From Paraescarpia echinospica (taxonomy: Eukaryota > Annelida > Polychaeta > Sabellida > Siboglinidae): a stretch of 64,000 nt of DNA. Of the stretch, positions 34,107 to 46,985 are shown piece after piece. Made by a program: the position numbers and the translations under genes. Location of the stretch: NCBI GenBank assembly GCA_020002185.1, contig CM034539.1, positions 620,001 through 684,000 on the forward strand. The letters run 5' to 3'. How positions within the stretch are numbered: the stretch's first letter is position 1; each line of letters starts with the position of its first letter. The notes below the pieces were generated by a model. It saw nothing but the letters and a program-made list of their open reading frames with translations, was not told the origin of the DNA and ran no database searches.

Positions 34107-34499
34107 GGCACTTCAACCAAAAATGTAATATCATGCTACATTGGGAATTGGCTTATATTAAAGGTAATAGGTTAAGGATCACATAACTGTTTATTTTATT
34201 AAGATACCTTTAATAGATCAAAAGATATTGCGATTTTAAGTTGGAAAAACAGCATAATTTTTGTATATATCTTACAATGGCAAAATGGACTCATTTTTGT
34301 GTTTTCCATAAGTAAATATTTGCTTTAAAATGTAATAACTTTTTTATTTATACAGATATTTAAATACTGTCTTCAGGGTTTTCAAACACATTGATAAGAG
34401 TAATAAATTTATAATATTTAATATTTTTAGTACTAATTATACCCAAATTAATGCAATAAATTAGTTAATTTTAGTTACATAGTATGCAAAACTCAACAG

Positions 34500-35010
34500 A
34501 CCAAAAAGCTCCAATTGAAGGCCATAATGTCCATGATTATGAAGATTTTATACATATTATGCAATGTGTATAACCACATTAATAATGGTAATAAATGTAC
34601 ATTAACAAATCATTTAATAATTTATTTAATTAGCTAATTATTGCGCAACCTCGACAAACCGACACATTTCAATAATGTTCATGATTATAAAGATATTTGT
34701 ATAATTTATGAAAGCAGTAAACCACAGTAATTGTGGTAATAAATATACATTAACCAGTCATTTCACATTAACAGTAACTTAATTAATAAGTTAATATTGA
34801 CTAATATTAGCACGTTAACGACTGACCACTACATTTCGATAAAAGGCTGTAATGTCCATAATTATTAACAGTTATATAATTTATGCAATGTTTACCACCA
34901 CATTAAACATTATAATAAATATACATTAACCAGTCATATAGCATTAACAATAATTTAATTAATAAGTAAATATTGGCTAAATAGCACATAAACTCAACAG
35001 ATCAGTACAT
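34500..35010. repeat. ~170-bp AT-rich tandem repeat, copy array 1
   Basis: Three copies of a unit with GGCCATAATGTCCATGATTA and TTAATAATGGTAATAAATAT; same family as 36880-37550. Confidence 0.8.
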
Positions 35011-36506
35011 GATAAAGAAATACACATTCATACTCCTAGTTCACTGTGTCTGTGTGACTGTGTCATGACAGGTTGGACGAATGCTGCAGGCTCTGTACAC
35101 ACCAGTAATCAGTTGTCAATGCTTCATAATGTAATATTCCGCATTTTAACATGAACTTGATGAAGTGATGTTTATAAATTGTTCACAGTATTCCGACGCT
35201 GAATCCAAATATGCCAAATGCAAGATTGCTTTCTGCGTTACTCCCCATGGCCCATGGAAGGAAAGCCATGAAGAAGAAGTCTGCTCTACTCATAATACAG
35301 TCTTTTTGTAATATTGGAAGTTGATTGTCTCATAATTTAATGCCAGTAGGCTGCAAGATCTGTGAAGCAAGGTTCATATTTCAGTATCTTGCAAAATAAC
35401 GTTGTGTTCTTCAACATGATGTCTATTAGTAATGTTCGTGTTATGTTGAGTGGACACTGTTCAAAGTAGATATCAGACATATAATCAGCCAGATTAAATG
35501 TGTACGTATGGAGGCAGGTGATGGGTGTCATATTCAGATGACTGTGGCTTGGTACCTTCACAGTTAACTGTCAGACACATATCAGCATAAGACCAGTGTC
35601 ACTGCATGTAACTGCGAACAATATCTGAAATAAAAAGGGCATCGTGTATCATATAATGATGCCTGTTTTGATTCTACATGCAGATCTTGTGAAATAATGT
35701 TCATATCCCTGCCTCTGTTATTCAAGAGAGCCGTGTGAAATTCTATAATAATGCATTATGTCACACATAAATTCATAATAATTATGATACTTGAGAGGTA
35801 TAACTGTGGTGTTTAATGTATTGCGTGTTGTCATACAATGAAATGAATGATGCTACAACTGATCAAGGCATTTATGGTTTGTATTACATTTAGCAGTAAC
35901 CAGCCATGGCTTAAGATTCATATAATTATATATATATAATATGGCCTGGCCTGTATGACCTAGGCTATAAATTATAGGCCCTATCTTAAAGTTAAATAAG
36001 ATACTGTTGTTTTTGTTGTCATTAAGAGGCACAGAAATGTATTAAATAAGTCAGGATCAAGCTCCACGATTTCGTTCCACGCCTCCGGTGGCGCACTCTC
36101 AGTCACACTGACACAGATCGCACAAATGTCACATGTTTTGGATGGCGCAAAAACCATATTTCACGGATATTCACGCCAACAAAATTTTCAACACATACTA
36201 ATTTAATCCTATAGATCTACCTGCAAACACAGTCATTCGTTACAAATCATTACTAGACTGTCAAACTTGCAACTGAAACACAGCTATGTCATCAAATCGA
36301 TTAAATTTACCATAATTTTGGTCAAATTTGAAAAAGAAAAGGACGTACAGAAAGTTTTACTTACCCACAAAAGGAATCCCGCCGCGAATGACGTAAATGA
36401 CCAAGAAAAGACCGTGAAAACAGAGGTTGAAATAGAACGCTACCCAGGTGCCGAGTAAACGAGACGGCGCTGCTACAACGGCGCTGCGCGCACGTAAAAA
36501 CATCGC

Positions 36507-37594
36507 TATAAGCACTTCAACAAAAAATTTGATATCATGCTAGAACATTGGGAATGGGCTTAAATTAAAGGTAATAGGTTAAGGATCACATAACTGTTTA
36601 TTTTATTAAGATACCTTTAATAGATCAAAAGATATTGCGATTTTAAGACGGAAAAACAGCGTCATTTTTGTGTTTTCTATAGGTAAATATTTGCTTTCAA
36701 ATGTAATAACTTTTTTATTTATACAGATATTTAAATACTGTCTTCAGGGTTTTCAAACACATTGACAAGAGTAATAAATTTATAATATTTAATATTTTTA
36801 GTACTAATTATAACCAAATTAATTAGTTAATTTTAGTTATGTAGCATGCAAAACTCAACAGACCAAAACGCTCCAATTAAAGGCCATAATGTCCATGATT
36901 ATGAAGATTTTATACATATTATGCAATGTGTATAACCACATTAATAATGGTAATAAATATGCATTAAAAAATAATTTAAAAATAATTATTATTTAATTAA
37001 TTAGTCAATATTGGGTAATTAGCACACAACCTCGACTGACCAAAACATATCAGTAAAAGGCCATAATGTCCATGACTATGAAGATATTTATGCATATTAT
37101 GCAATGTGTATAACCACATTAATAATGGTAATAAATATACATTAACAAATCATTTAATAATTTATTTAATTAGTGCGCAACCTCAACAAACCGACACATT
37201 TCAGTAAAAGGCCATAATGTCCATGATTATGAAGATATTTGTATAATTTATGAAAGCAGTAAACCACATTAATTATATTATAGTAATAAATATACATTAA
37301 CCAGTCATTTCACATTAACAGTAATTTAATTAATAAGTTAATATTGGCTAATATTAGCACGCTAATGACTAACCACTACATTTCGATAAAAGGCTGGAAT
37401 GCCATAATTATGAAGACAGTTATATAATTTATGCAATGTTTACCACCACATTAAACATTATAATAAATATACATTAACCAGTCATATATCATTAACAATA
37501 ACTTTATTAATAAGTAAATATTAGCTAAATAGCACACAAACTAAACAGATCAATACAGTAATTTTTTGTTGAAGTGCCTATAGTAGGCACTTCA
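36507..37594. mobile_element. Non-autonomous element with GGCACTTCAA ends and ~170-bp internal repeats
   Basis: It begins near ATAAGCACTTCAAC and ends TTGAAGTGCCTA at 37567-37578, where a second end, TAGTAGGCACTTCAA, starts head to head. The palindrome TTGAAGTGCCTATAGTAGGC... marks the junction. The interior has four tandem copies of the 170-bp unit found at 34500-35010. Confidence 0.65.
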
Positions 37595-38013
37595 ATGAAT
37601 CCTGCTACCGCGATGTGTCCTGTGTCCTGTGTGACATAAATTGTTCACAGTATTCCGTCGCTGGACCCAACATCGTTTGTGCCAAATGCTAGTCTGCTTT
37701 CTGCGTTACTCCCCACGGGAGTCAACTCATGAAGAAGAAGAAGTCTGGTGTGCTCACAATACAGTCTTTTTGTAATATTGGCAGTTGATTGTCTCATAGT
37801 TTAATGCCAGTAGACTGCAAGATCTGTGCAGCAAGGTTCATATTTCAGTATCTTATAAAATAACATTGTGTTCTTCGACATGATGTCTATAAGTAATGTT
37901 CATGTCACTGTCATGTTGATTGGACAGTGTTCAATGTAGATATCAGATATATTATCAGCCACATTAAATGTGTACCTAGGCAGGCAAGCGTTAGGTATCA
38001 TATTCAGATGACT

Positions 38014-38395
38014 CTGTGGCTTGGTACCTTCACAGGTAACTGTCAGACACAGTTTTGAACGACGGATGCAACTTATTTGGGCAGGTGAAGTGTGTCACAG
38101 TACTAGGACCAGCAAGTGATGGGTGTCATATTTAGACGACTCTGTGGCTTGGTACCTTCACAGGTAACTGTCAGACACAGTTTTGAACGACGGATGCAAC
38201 TTATTTGGGCAGGTGAAGTGTGTCACAGTACTAGGACCAGCAAGTGATGGGTGTCATATTTAGACGACTCTGTGGCTTGGTACCTTCACAGTCCAATGTC
38301 AGACACAGTTTTGCACGACGGATTCAAGTTGTTCGGACAGGTGAAGTGCATCACAGTACTATGACCAAATCTATCATGAGCCAATATGTATGAAA
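38014..38395. repeat. 128-bp tandem repeat, three copies
   Basis: The unit contains CTTGGTACCTTCACAGGTAA and GGCAGGTGAAGTGTGTCACA. The first two copies are nearly identical and the third diverged. Near the left end of the SGNH element. Confidence 0.85.
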
Positions 38396-38727
38396 AGGTA
38401 GTTTACCTTAGGAAGGAGAGCACATACCATGGATGGTCTATTTCAGCAAGTTCAAGATGTGCAAGCAGCTGCAGCAAAGGTATTCACCATTGACATAGGA
38501 ACAAATGATCCAGGCAGGATTATTGTAATTGAAGTTATAGTATGCTAGATTTCAAGACGTATACCAGTAAACAGTTTTTTATGATTTTTTAAGAAAAAAT
38601 ATTTGGTTATAAGTAGGAATTTGCAGTTAACAAAATTGCAGTTATAAAAAAAGAAAAATAGGTCGAGAAATGTTGTACATGAGTAACACAAGGAAAGTAG
38701 CCAACCACTACTGTAAGCATCACTTAC

Positions 38728-39322
38728 CAGCAGCTACAGCCGCTCCCCTCATGTTACCCACATACCTGGCCATGCCAGATGCACTCATGTGCACACCATC
38801 TCTCGCGTAATTTTTCTCGTTCGACAACTTAATATGATGATAAAAAATTATGTTTTCCGAGTCAGCAATCAATGCCCGCACCTTATTTGTCGCAATCTGA
38901 CGAGCACGATCAAAATAAGGCCGTACTCTAAACCGGCCAAACTGTACAGGTATACGTGTCAATATCTCACAAACTACTACCTGCGCCACTGAAGGTATTG
39001 TGAGCAGTTCGTGTGCGAATGTCACAATGCCCTCTGCCAGCTTCCCAGGGTCACAACCATTGCCCAGATCATTTGTCCCGATGTCAATCAGAACAACAGT
39101 TGGTGCAACTGCTCGCACCACTCCCAGTTGCCGAAAAAGGCCACTCAAAGTAAGGCCCCCTATCCCGTGGAAAACGACCTTTCCAAACATATCAGCCAAG
39201 TCAAGATCAGGTCGATAGTATCTGCGACTATCTCCACCTATCCAACCAACTTGACACACACGGTCCATCCGTCGCACAAAACTGTGCCCAACAATGAGAA
39301 GAGTTGGTTTCTCCATCGTGTC
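38728..39322 (-). CDS. SGNH/GDSL-type hydrolase exon within a transposable element
   Basis: An open exon of 595 nt with an ATG (39314-39316) six bases after the strong acceptor CTTTCTTTCCAG and a strong donor, GTAAGTG, at 38721-38727. All four SGNH blocks are visible: nucleophile block LLIVGHSFVRR, Gly block HGIGGLTL, Asn block IDIGTNDL, and the Asp-His block DGVHMSASG. SGNH enzymes are esterases/lipases or acetylhydrolases; related domains ride in several retrotransposon and DNA-transposon families, where their job is unknown. The downstream exon was not found. Intact frame and splice sites argue it was recently functional. Confidence 0.85.
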
Positions 39323-42300
39323 CTGGAAAGAAAGATGGATCTCATCACATATTACACATAATGATTTTTGGACATGGTTTCTCTTGGTAAAAGCTGTGCA
39401 ACGACGTCAACGTGGAAACCTGATGCACAGTTTCTTGTAACACTTAACTACATTCTGCTAGTGTCATATCACAACTTTAGGAACTCTCTCAAATTTGAAG
39501 ACTACTTAATGAAGAGATGCAATGTGAGATAATCATGAGGATTGGTGACAACATTGTATGTAATTCCTTGTCAAATTAACTAATGGGCATAATATAAGTT
39601 TAACCAATATACATATGTATATACACGTAAAGCAGATTTTAAAGGAAAACAAATATGCAGAACAGTAATTTTTCTGCTGCAATAAAAACCCAATGAGATT
39701 TGTTTGTAAACTTCAGTATAAGTTATTGCACAAGACAAGTACTCCCCAAGTACAGGTCCAATTCCCCATCCAAAGGAATTAATTAATTTGATATTTTGTG
39801 TCAGTACACGGATTTGGAATTGATCTTTGGTAAATACACATGAAATTGAATTGGAATAAATAAATGTGACTAGACCCAGGTTAAGTTCAGTCATTTAAGT
39901 TTTTATCCTCAAAACCCTTCTAACAATTTGGTTTAAATCACTCAATTAAACAATTCATTTAAGAATTGTTAGTGAATTTGAAAGTAAAATAAATCTGTCA
40001 AAATAACTGCATGCCATTGATTGGCATAGCCATGGCATGGCATAGGCATAGGCATAGCTACTCATTGTCTCACTCAGTCATACTATGATACTTATTATAC
40101 TAGTCACACAATACTCAATAGTTTCATACTCATATACTAAAAAGTCTAGCAACTCTAAACTAGTGATATCAGTATCTGCTAGGTGGCGTATTTCCTTCTA
40201 GCGGCCAAAACTGATCCATTTCTTGTGCATGAAAATGACGCCGGCACAGCGCCGCGTCAGAGATCACATGGTCGCAGAAAATACATCGCTGCTGCTATGC
40301 AAATGATGTCACCATGATGTTTGAGCATGTAATCGACCAATGGATAACTCTGTTACATATGGAAATACTTCTTTTTTGTTTTGAGCACGGCATTTTGTGT
40401 GTGTAGGTAAGTGAAGTTTAATGTTTTCTACGCTTGCTAAATGCGTAAATAAAATGTAAAGATTACGTAATGAAATTGCGATATTAGTGTAGATTGAAAC
40501 ATTAGCTTTAAAATGATATATGTTGTATAAGTGTACGTGCCTGCCGAGCAACACACCGATGTGGGCAACTTTGGCATTCTGGGCGTACATTTTCAACAAT
40601 CGACGCCATATCACGCTGGCATCAGTAGGTGCTTTTGCAGCATTAATTAAATCCATATCCATCGAACCATCACATATCATTGGTGTTATTGTTCACTTGT
40701 AACAGTGACAAGATCTATATATAATTAATATTTACCATTTTTAGTTTGATATTAACATGCCAAAATTAAATGTTTAAAGAAAAATGTGTACAAGCTGACT
40801 GAATCTGTGTCTGTTGTTAGTGACGCTTTCCATAGCATCGTTATTTAAATCCCAAACCATCTCAATCTAACGAATTGCTTTTACTTTTGTACTTAAAGTT
40901 ATAACTAATTATTATGTAATTAACTTTTTAATATTATATTAACAAATTTATTTTGTTGTCTTTAGTTATGACATTTCTTTTTTCATACTACACCACATCA
41001 TTTCCATCAAGTGATTCAGTGTGACTTTCATGTTTCAGTGTTGGAAGATCAAACGGGTAGTCTTGATATAAGTTGTAGTTTATATTATTTATTTTGTGAA
41101 TCACAACATTGAAATAATATCGATTTTGTATGCACTAAGAACAGTGTGATAATCTACTGTTCATAACATTCTCTAGAATGTGCATACAATTCACTGTTAT
41201 GCATTTTCATTTCAGAATGGCAACTCAGCAATGGTCGACCGGTCGGCTCACGTTATTTTCAAAGTACTGTTTAAAAATGCAATTTTCTAAAGCTACTTTT
41301 CTAAATTCTGAGTTCTCTCCAAATTGCCATTTTCATAAAGCTACTTTTCAAAAAAGTTCTTCATCAACGCATGAGACTGTGCCTAATTCAAGACGTGGGC
41401 CTACACCAATGATTGGAACTGATGCTGGCATGGGTCAGTTCTTTCTCGACAGCTGGCATTTCTGATCTCTGCAAGTGGCTGGTGTCAACATCTCTACACA
41501 TCAGTTGATATACGCTTGCAAGTCCCACTACATGCAAAAAGACTGCTTTAAAAGTGAAGAACATTACTGCACACAAATTCACTGTTGCTACGGAAACTTC
41601 AAACGAATGCTGCATGAAGCTGATTTGAGATGATCCTCTCTCTGTGGACAATATTCTGATGTGGCTCCTCATGCAAAACAATCATTATACATCAGTTGTT
41701 CAACTGAAAGTTACATACATAATTCAAGATTTCGCAAGAGTTGAACATAATTACTAGACAAAGATTTACAAATGATTTTTACCTGCAAGACGTTTTACTC
41801 GTTATAACTACATGACTTTACAAACATTGCTGCACTGTGTAGGCCTACAACTGTTGTTGTACGTGCAGGACTTTGCATGTTGCTGTGCTGCCTGAATTAC
41901 AGAACATGCTACTCTACATCTGCAGGATAATGTTGCATTGGACATGCATCCTTGGACATATGAACATTTATGCAATACATTTGCACTGCATTATATGCAT
42001 CCAGTGTTTCATGAAATTATTAATGTTGCTGCTATGTTTGAATCTGTTATAATAAATGTTCTTAATAGTCATTCTGTTGTGCTGTTTATCCATTTAATTC
42101 CCTTTATATTTACCTGTTGTGGCATACTAATTACAGAAATGTTCATCAATTAGTCTGCATGCATTTTATTACAAAGTCACACTGAATTCAGATTGTTGTA
42201 TTAACAAATTTTTCATACTGTTAATCCTCGTTAATGAATTAAGCGTTTAAAATTGTTCAACTAATTAGGAAAATATTAAACTAATTATGTCATGCATAAT

Positions 42301-44492
42301 TGGTAACACTTCAAGTTGATCTATTAACAATTTCTTTTATTCTTAAGATTGGTATGCCCATTTCCTAATTAATTGTAGGTCAATCATGCCATTAATCCCT
42401 GTAAATAGGTCAAATAAGAAATTAGGTTAACTAATTAGGTCATCAACAAATTATGGATTTTAAGAGGTAGCAGTCATAATATATTACAGTCACTGTATAA
42501 ACTGACTGACAGAGTTCAACCTATAATAGGCCTTTTCCTACCCGATTTATGTAATTAATAACGGTAAATAGGTTAATTATTAAATATAGGTCAATTAATA
42601 AGGTCATTAAATAATTAATTTCATAGTATGCTATAACAATATAATATATATTAACAATCTTCAATCCTCTAATAGTTTAGTAGGCATTTCCTAATTAATT
42701 ACATTCAAATAATGTAAATAATCACAGTAATTAGGTCAAATATACAATGAAGGTCAATTAATTAGGTCATGGTCAAATCATATCAATATGATTTTTTTGG
42801 TCACATAACTTCTTATTTCGCATAAATATCTTCAATGTACACAATTTTATGGCCGTTTTCCTATATAATCAAATGCAGTACATCAAGCTTCTGGGGCCAG
42901 TTTGGGCACAAGAAATGGACTGAAATTCAATACCAAAAAGTGTTGTATTTCTGAGAACAAAAAGTGGAATTACGTTGGAAATAATGAAGATATCACAAAA
43001 ATTCAAAAACTGTCATAAACTTCATAACAAACTCTATCTTGTGGAACCATTTAATTGAAAAAATAGCATATTTGAATTTTTACCTGATATACCTATCTAA
43101 ATTTCTACTAATATACTTGGCTTTGCCTGTTGTGTTGTAGTGATTTATTTCAGTAATATGGAATAAGTCACAATCTGGCTCCGATGACATCATCACGATG
43201 TCGATGATGCGGCGCAAGTGGCTTCACCAACAGTCACAGATCGGTCAAATAATCGTGTCATAATTTTTAAATGACTCAAAAACCATATATGGCACCCGAA
43301 TCCGCCTAAGATTTTTCAACACAGACTAGCATAAATCCCCATAAATCAGGCTAAACACTAAATCTTTTCTCTTAGACATACTTATATAGCTTAATCCGAC
43401 CTGGTTTTGTATACGCGCATGCGATTTCATCGACACGCAATGCCTGACAATGGTGAAACTTCAATTTTTTGGAACAGCTCAAAATCATAGATGGCACCCG
43501 ATTCCGCCAAAGATTTTTCAACACAGACTAATATAAACCTAGTAGATCTTGCTAAACACAAACAATTTCTTCTTATACTAATGCAAATGTGCTAACTTTA
43601 CTAATGAAAAACAGCTATGTCGTCAAATCGATAAAATCTAGCGGAATATTTGGTCAAATTTGAAAAAGAAAGACACGTAAATAAAATTCGACTTACCAGT
43701 AAAATTAATCCATCAGCAGATGACGTCAACGACCAGATAAAGCGCGCGAATCCAAGAGTTAAAACAAAGCACTACCCGGGCGGTGCGTAAACGACACGGC
43801 TGAATCGTGAATGGCCTGCAGCGCACGGAAAATTACGTAGCGAACAGAATCGTTTGAAGTGCCTACCTACTATAGTCTATAATGATGGGGAATGATGAAA
43901 CGAATATGGCAGCGTAGAAAAAAATTAGGTAAAAAGATCGTTTAATAGCGTTAATAATAAAGGCCAAGAATATGCAGGATTACCCAGTACATTTATCACA
44001 AATTTGCAGAATAACTATTTTATAATATTTCCGTTAACACTTCACTTTTCCGCCAAAACGCTGAGCGATAATTGATGAAATAAAGATATAACGCTTAATT
44101 TCAACCCAAACTCACCGCCATGAGTAACCCAACTAGGCTTCAACAGTCTCATAATTGCAGACTATCTAGGATACTCGCTATTTTACAATGTATGCATATA
44201 ATATAAAGTCATTTTTTTACATTTTACAAAATTCCTTTACAAATCCTAAACAAAAGTAAATTTGCCTCGGTTACTCGGGCTATATAGTCCCAGATCCAAG
44301 ACATCGTTTTCGGATACGGAGTCTTATCACTCGAGTCTACGCCCGACTGGTCCTATACAACTTGCTGCTTGCGTTGCGATCTACGTTTTTTTGCCTTTAC
44401 ATATTAAAAACATAGTTTTGAACCTCATCGATATTGATATCAAGTAGAATATTTGTAAACTTATATTGCCTTTGATAGATGGCTATATAAGT

Positions 44493-44945
44493 TAAAGGGA
44501 ATAAAAAAATCTATGGCTTGAATTCATGTTATATTACATCCTGCTATCTATTTCCATGTCCACCAAGCCAAAAACAATAAAAAAATCAATTAATTATAAA
44601 TTCCACATTTAATGCTGTACATCCGGACATTTTCGAATATGCATATTTTTTGCGCGCTTTTCGGGATGCCGAAATGTGACGTCACTTATGACCCACACTC
44701 GCATCAGGCCGACCCTTTCCATGCATTCAGAGCATGTTTACAACTGTAGCTTTTGGGTCGAAACGAGCGTCAGAATGAGTTATTGTGCAATATTCTGATG
44801 AAATACAAACACTAGTCATCATAGAGGAACAAGCAGTTATCTTACCGTTCCACATGAATCGAATTTTATTCAAAACGATGAATGCGAATATTTCCACAAG
44901 TCGACTAGGTTTCGCCGAGCTTGGGCTCGTTTTCAGAATAATTAT
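44493..44945 (+). repeat. Dispersed repeat, copy 2
   Basis: About 90% similar to 22657-23105 by eye. From 44684 on it forms the outer part of the left arm of the large palindrome. Confidence 0.85.
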
Positions 44946-46178
44946 ATCGAATGCAACCAACGAGAGATAATCTACACCAATAAACATACATGGCAAACAT
45001 ATATCGTATCCAACTACAGAAAGTAACGTGTATAATCTCATAATATCAGTAGAATATTGATGTATGAAGGAGGAGTTGTATCATAACAACTTAAATCAGT
45101 TAGTAAATTTATGTTGGCTCTGCTAGCTCAGTTAGTAAAGGCGTTGGTTTCTTAGCATTTATTTTGCAATCGGGTGACGTCGGTTCAAACCCCACACCAA
45201 ACTGTTGATTTTTTTACACTTTTTTTGGTTTATGTTTTCGCAAAGTAATATAAACCAAATCATTTTTATACTATGATGCATTGTTTGTAAATATTTTGGT
45301 AGTAATTATTTATTCGCCACAAACATGAAAATATGGTAATTATATATAACGCGATGTTTCTAAATTTTATTTATTCAGACAGATCACCATTTGTTTTCAC
45401 ATATATAATTACAATATATTACCGTACAATATATATACAATTAATAAATTATATATCCATTACATTGTATTTGTTTGGATGAATAAAATTTAGAAAAATC
45501 GTTATATAATTCCCATATTTTCATTTTTTGTGGCGAATAAATAATTACTACCAAAATATTTATAAACAGTGCATCATAGTATAAAAATGATTTGGTTTAT
45601 ATTACTTCGTGAAAAAATAAACAAAAAAAAGTGTAAAAATCAATCGTTTGGTGTGGGGTTTGAACCGGCGTTGCCCGATTGCAAAATAGACGTTAAGGAA
45701 CAAACGCCTTTACCAACAGAACTAACAGGACCGATAGAAATTCACTGACTGATTTAAGTTGTTATGATAAATTGAACAACTCCTCCTTCATACATCGATA
45801 TTCTAGTGATATTATGAGATTATACATGTTACTTTATGTAGCAGGATACGATGTATGTTTGCTATGTATGTTTATTGGTGTAGATTATGTCTCGTCGGTT
45901 GCATTCGATATAATTATTCTGAAAACGAGCCCAAGGTCAGCGAAACCTAGTCGACTTGTAGGCACATTCGCATTCATTGTTTTGAATAAAATTCGATTCA
46001 TGTGGAACGGTAAGATAACTGCTTGTTCGTCTATGATGACTAGTATTTGTATTTCATCGGAATATTGCCCAATAACTCATTCTGACGCTCGTTTCGACCC
46101 AAAAGCTATACTTGTAAACATGCTCTGAATGCATGGAAAGGGTCGGCCTGATGCTAGTGTGGGTCATAAGTGACGTCC
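44684..46178. repeat. 1.5-kb palindrome (inverted repeat, ~700-bp arms)
   Basis: The left arm (44684-45379) and right arm (45479-46178) are reverse complements with few mismatches and indels; the spacer is about 100 bp and AT-rich. The outer ~260 bp of each arm is the dispersed repeat; the inner part contains a tRNA-like segment and AT-rich sequence. A 118-codon plus frame and a 104-codon minus frame are the same arm sequence read on opposite strands, not genes. Confidence 0.92.
45115..45205 (+). repeat. tRNA-derived segment in left palindrome arm
   Basis: TAGCTCAGTTAGTAAAGGC resembles the pol III A box/D arm and GGTTCAAACCCC the B box/T arm. The spacing is too long and the acceptor ends do not pair well, so this is a tRNA-derived repeat, not a working tRNA. 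The mirror copy lies at 45650-45730 on the minus strand. Confidence 0.6.
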
Positions 46179-46559
46179 CGTACCACGTGATCGCCTAGCT
46201 CATTAAATTTTATTTTCCGCGGGAATCGCTACACAGCCGGGTTTAAAATCGAATTTATGCTACAAATGTATTTTTCTGTATTTTTTTAGTGTTGTCAAAT
46301 ACAAGGTTAAACTGTGTGTACACATGGAAAAAGGATTTTAGCTAATGCCTTATTTTTAATTCCTTTAATTCGCCAAAAAGAATAACAATGCAATAATGAA
46401 TTAATCTGGCATAATCCCAAAACTTTTTACAATGAAAATATTAACCATTAATTAAGTGCAGTATTCAATATTTTAGCGTTATACATAAATAATAAAATTT
46501 TAAGATTAATACAATATAATAAATACTACATATGCAGTACAGCTCTATATAATCTTCTT

Positions 46560-46985
46560 GATCTTGATTGTATACCGGCCAACACTCCTGTGGAGTCAAT
46601 CGGACAGGATTGGGGTTGGTTGCGCATGCTAACATTAGTCGTGTCTTAAAGCTTGTTAGAATTTTGTTGACTATTGCACCTGGTAGGGAATTCCAATATT
46701 TTATTGTTTGGGGGAAATCAGAAAATGTGTTTGTGTATCTCCCCGTCTTCCAAAGAGCAGGCAAATGTTCCGGATTTTCTTTGAAAATCTCCAACAGTAC
46801 TCCTCGCCCGTATTCGAGAGAGCACGATACTATATGGGAGACGTGCTGAACCGCTGAATTTCCGGTGAAAACTCTCCAACAGCACTCCCCCCGTCTTACG
46901 ATGTCAAGATCCGAGACAGCGCGGCACGGGAAGCTTACTGAACCGCTGATGAATCTCCCGGTTTTCAAAAAAAATTGGCTGGTAT
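46560..46985 (-). mobile_element. LINE 3'-end remnant plus duplicated tail
   Basis: The minus strand reads FSDFPQTIKYWNSLPGAIV...FKTRL, the usual C-terminus of a CR1/RTE-type ORF2. It is preceded by a twice-repeated segment with CGTGCTGAACCGCTGA / CTGAACCGCTGATGAA, also found at 11090-11310. No intact ORF. Confidence 0.65.

Larger units (their letters stand above)
37578..43870 (-). mobile_element. 6.3-kb TIR element carrying an SGNH-hydrolase gene
   Basis: Ends are TAGGCACTTCAA at 37582 and TTGAAGTGCCTA at 43857-43868. The right end (43150-43868) resembles 36060-36510, including a minus-strand splice donor GGTAAGT preserved in both copies (43696-43702 and 36358-36364). This suggests a conserved 5' leader exon driving minus-strand transcription through the element. 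I recognise no transposase; the interior at 39323-43100 is AT-rich with short unconvincing frames such as 40309-40680 (-). Confidence 0.5.
33500..44000. mobile_element. 10.5-kb nested transposon complex bounded by a ~95-bp inverted repeat
   Basis: The left boundary (33505-33587: GGTAATCCTGCATCTTCTTGG ... CATATTCGTTTCATCATTCC) is inverted at the right boundary (43878-43998). Inside are a foldback MITE, at least two element copies with TAGGCACTTCAA / TTGAAGTGCCTA ends, a ~1.5-kb direct duplication (34107-35630 versus 36507-38060, the second interrupted by element ends at 37567-37594), and the SGNH exon. Confidence 0.6.

Noticed and set aside
40309..40680. 123-codon minus-strand ORF inside the SGNH element
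   Set aside because: The first ~40 residues look weakly coding but match nothing I recognise and the rest is AT-rich noise; not enough to call an exon.
45115..45205. Functional tRNA gene
   Set aside because: A- and B-box-like motifs are present but the length and acceptor pairing are wrong, and it is mirrored in a palindrome; treated as tRNA-derived repeat.
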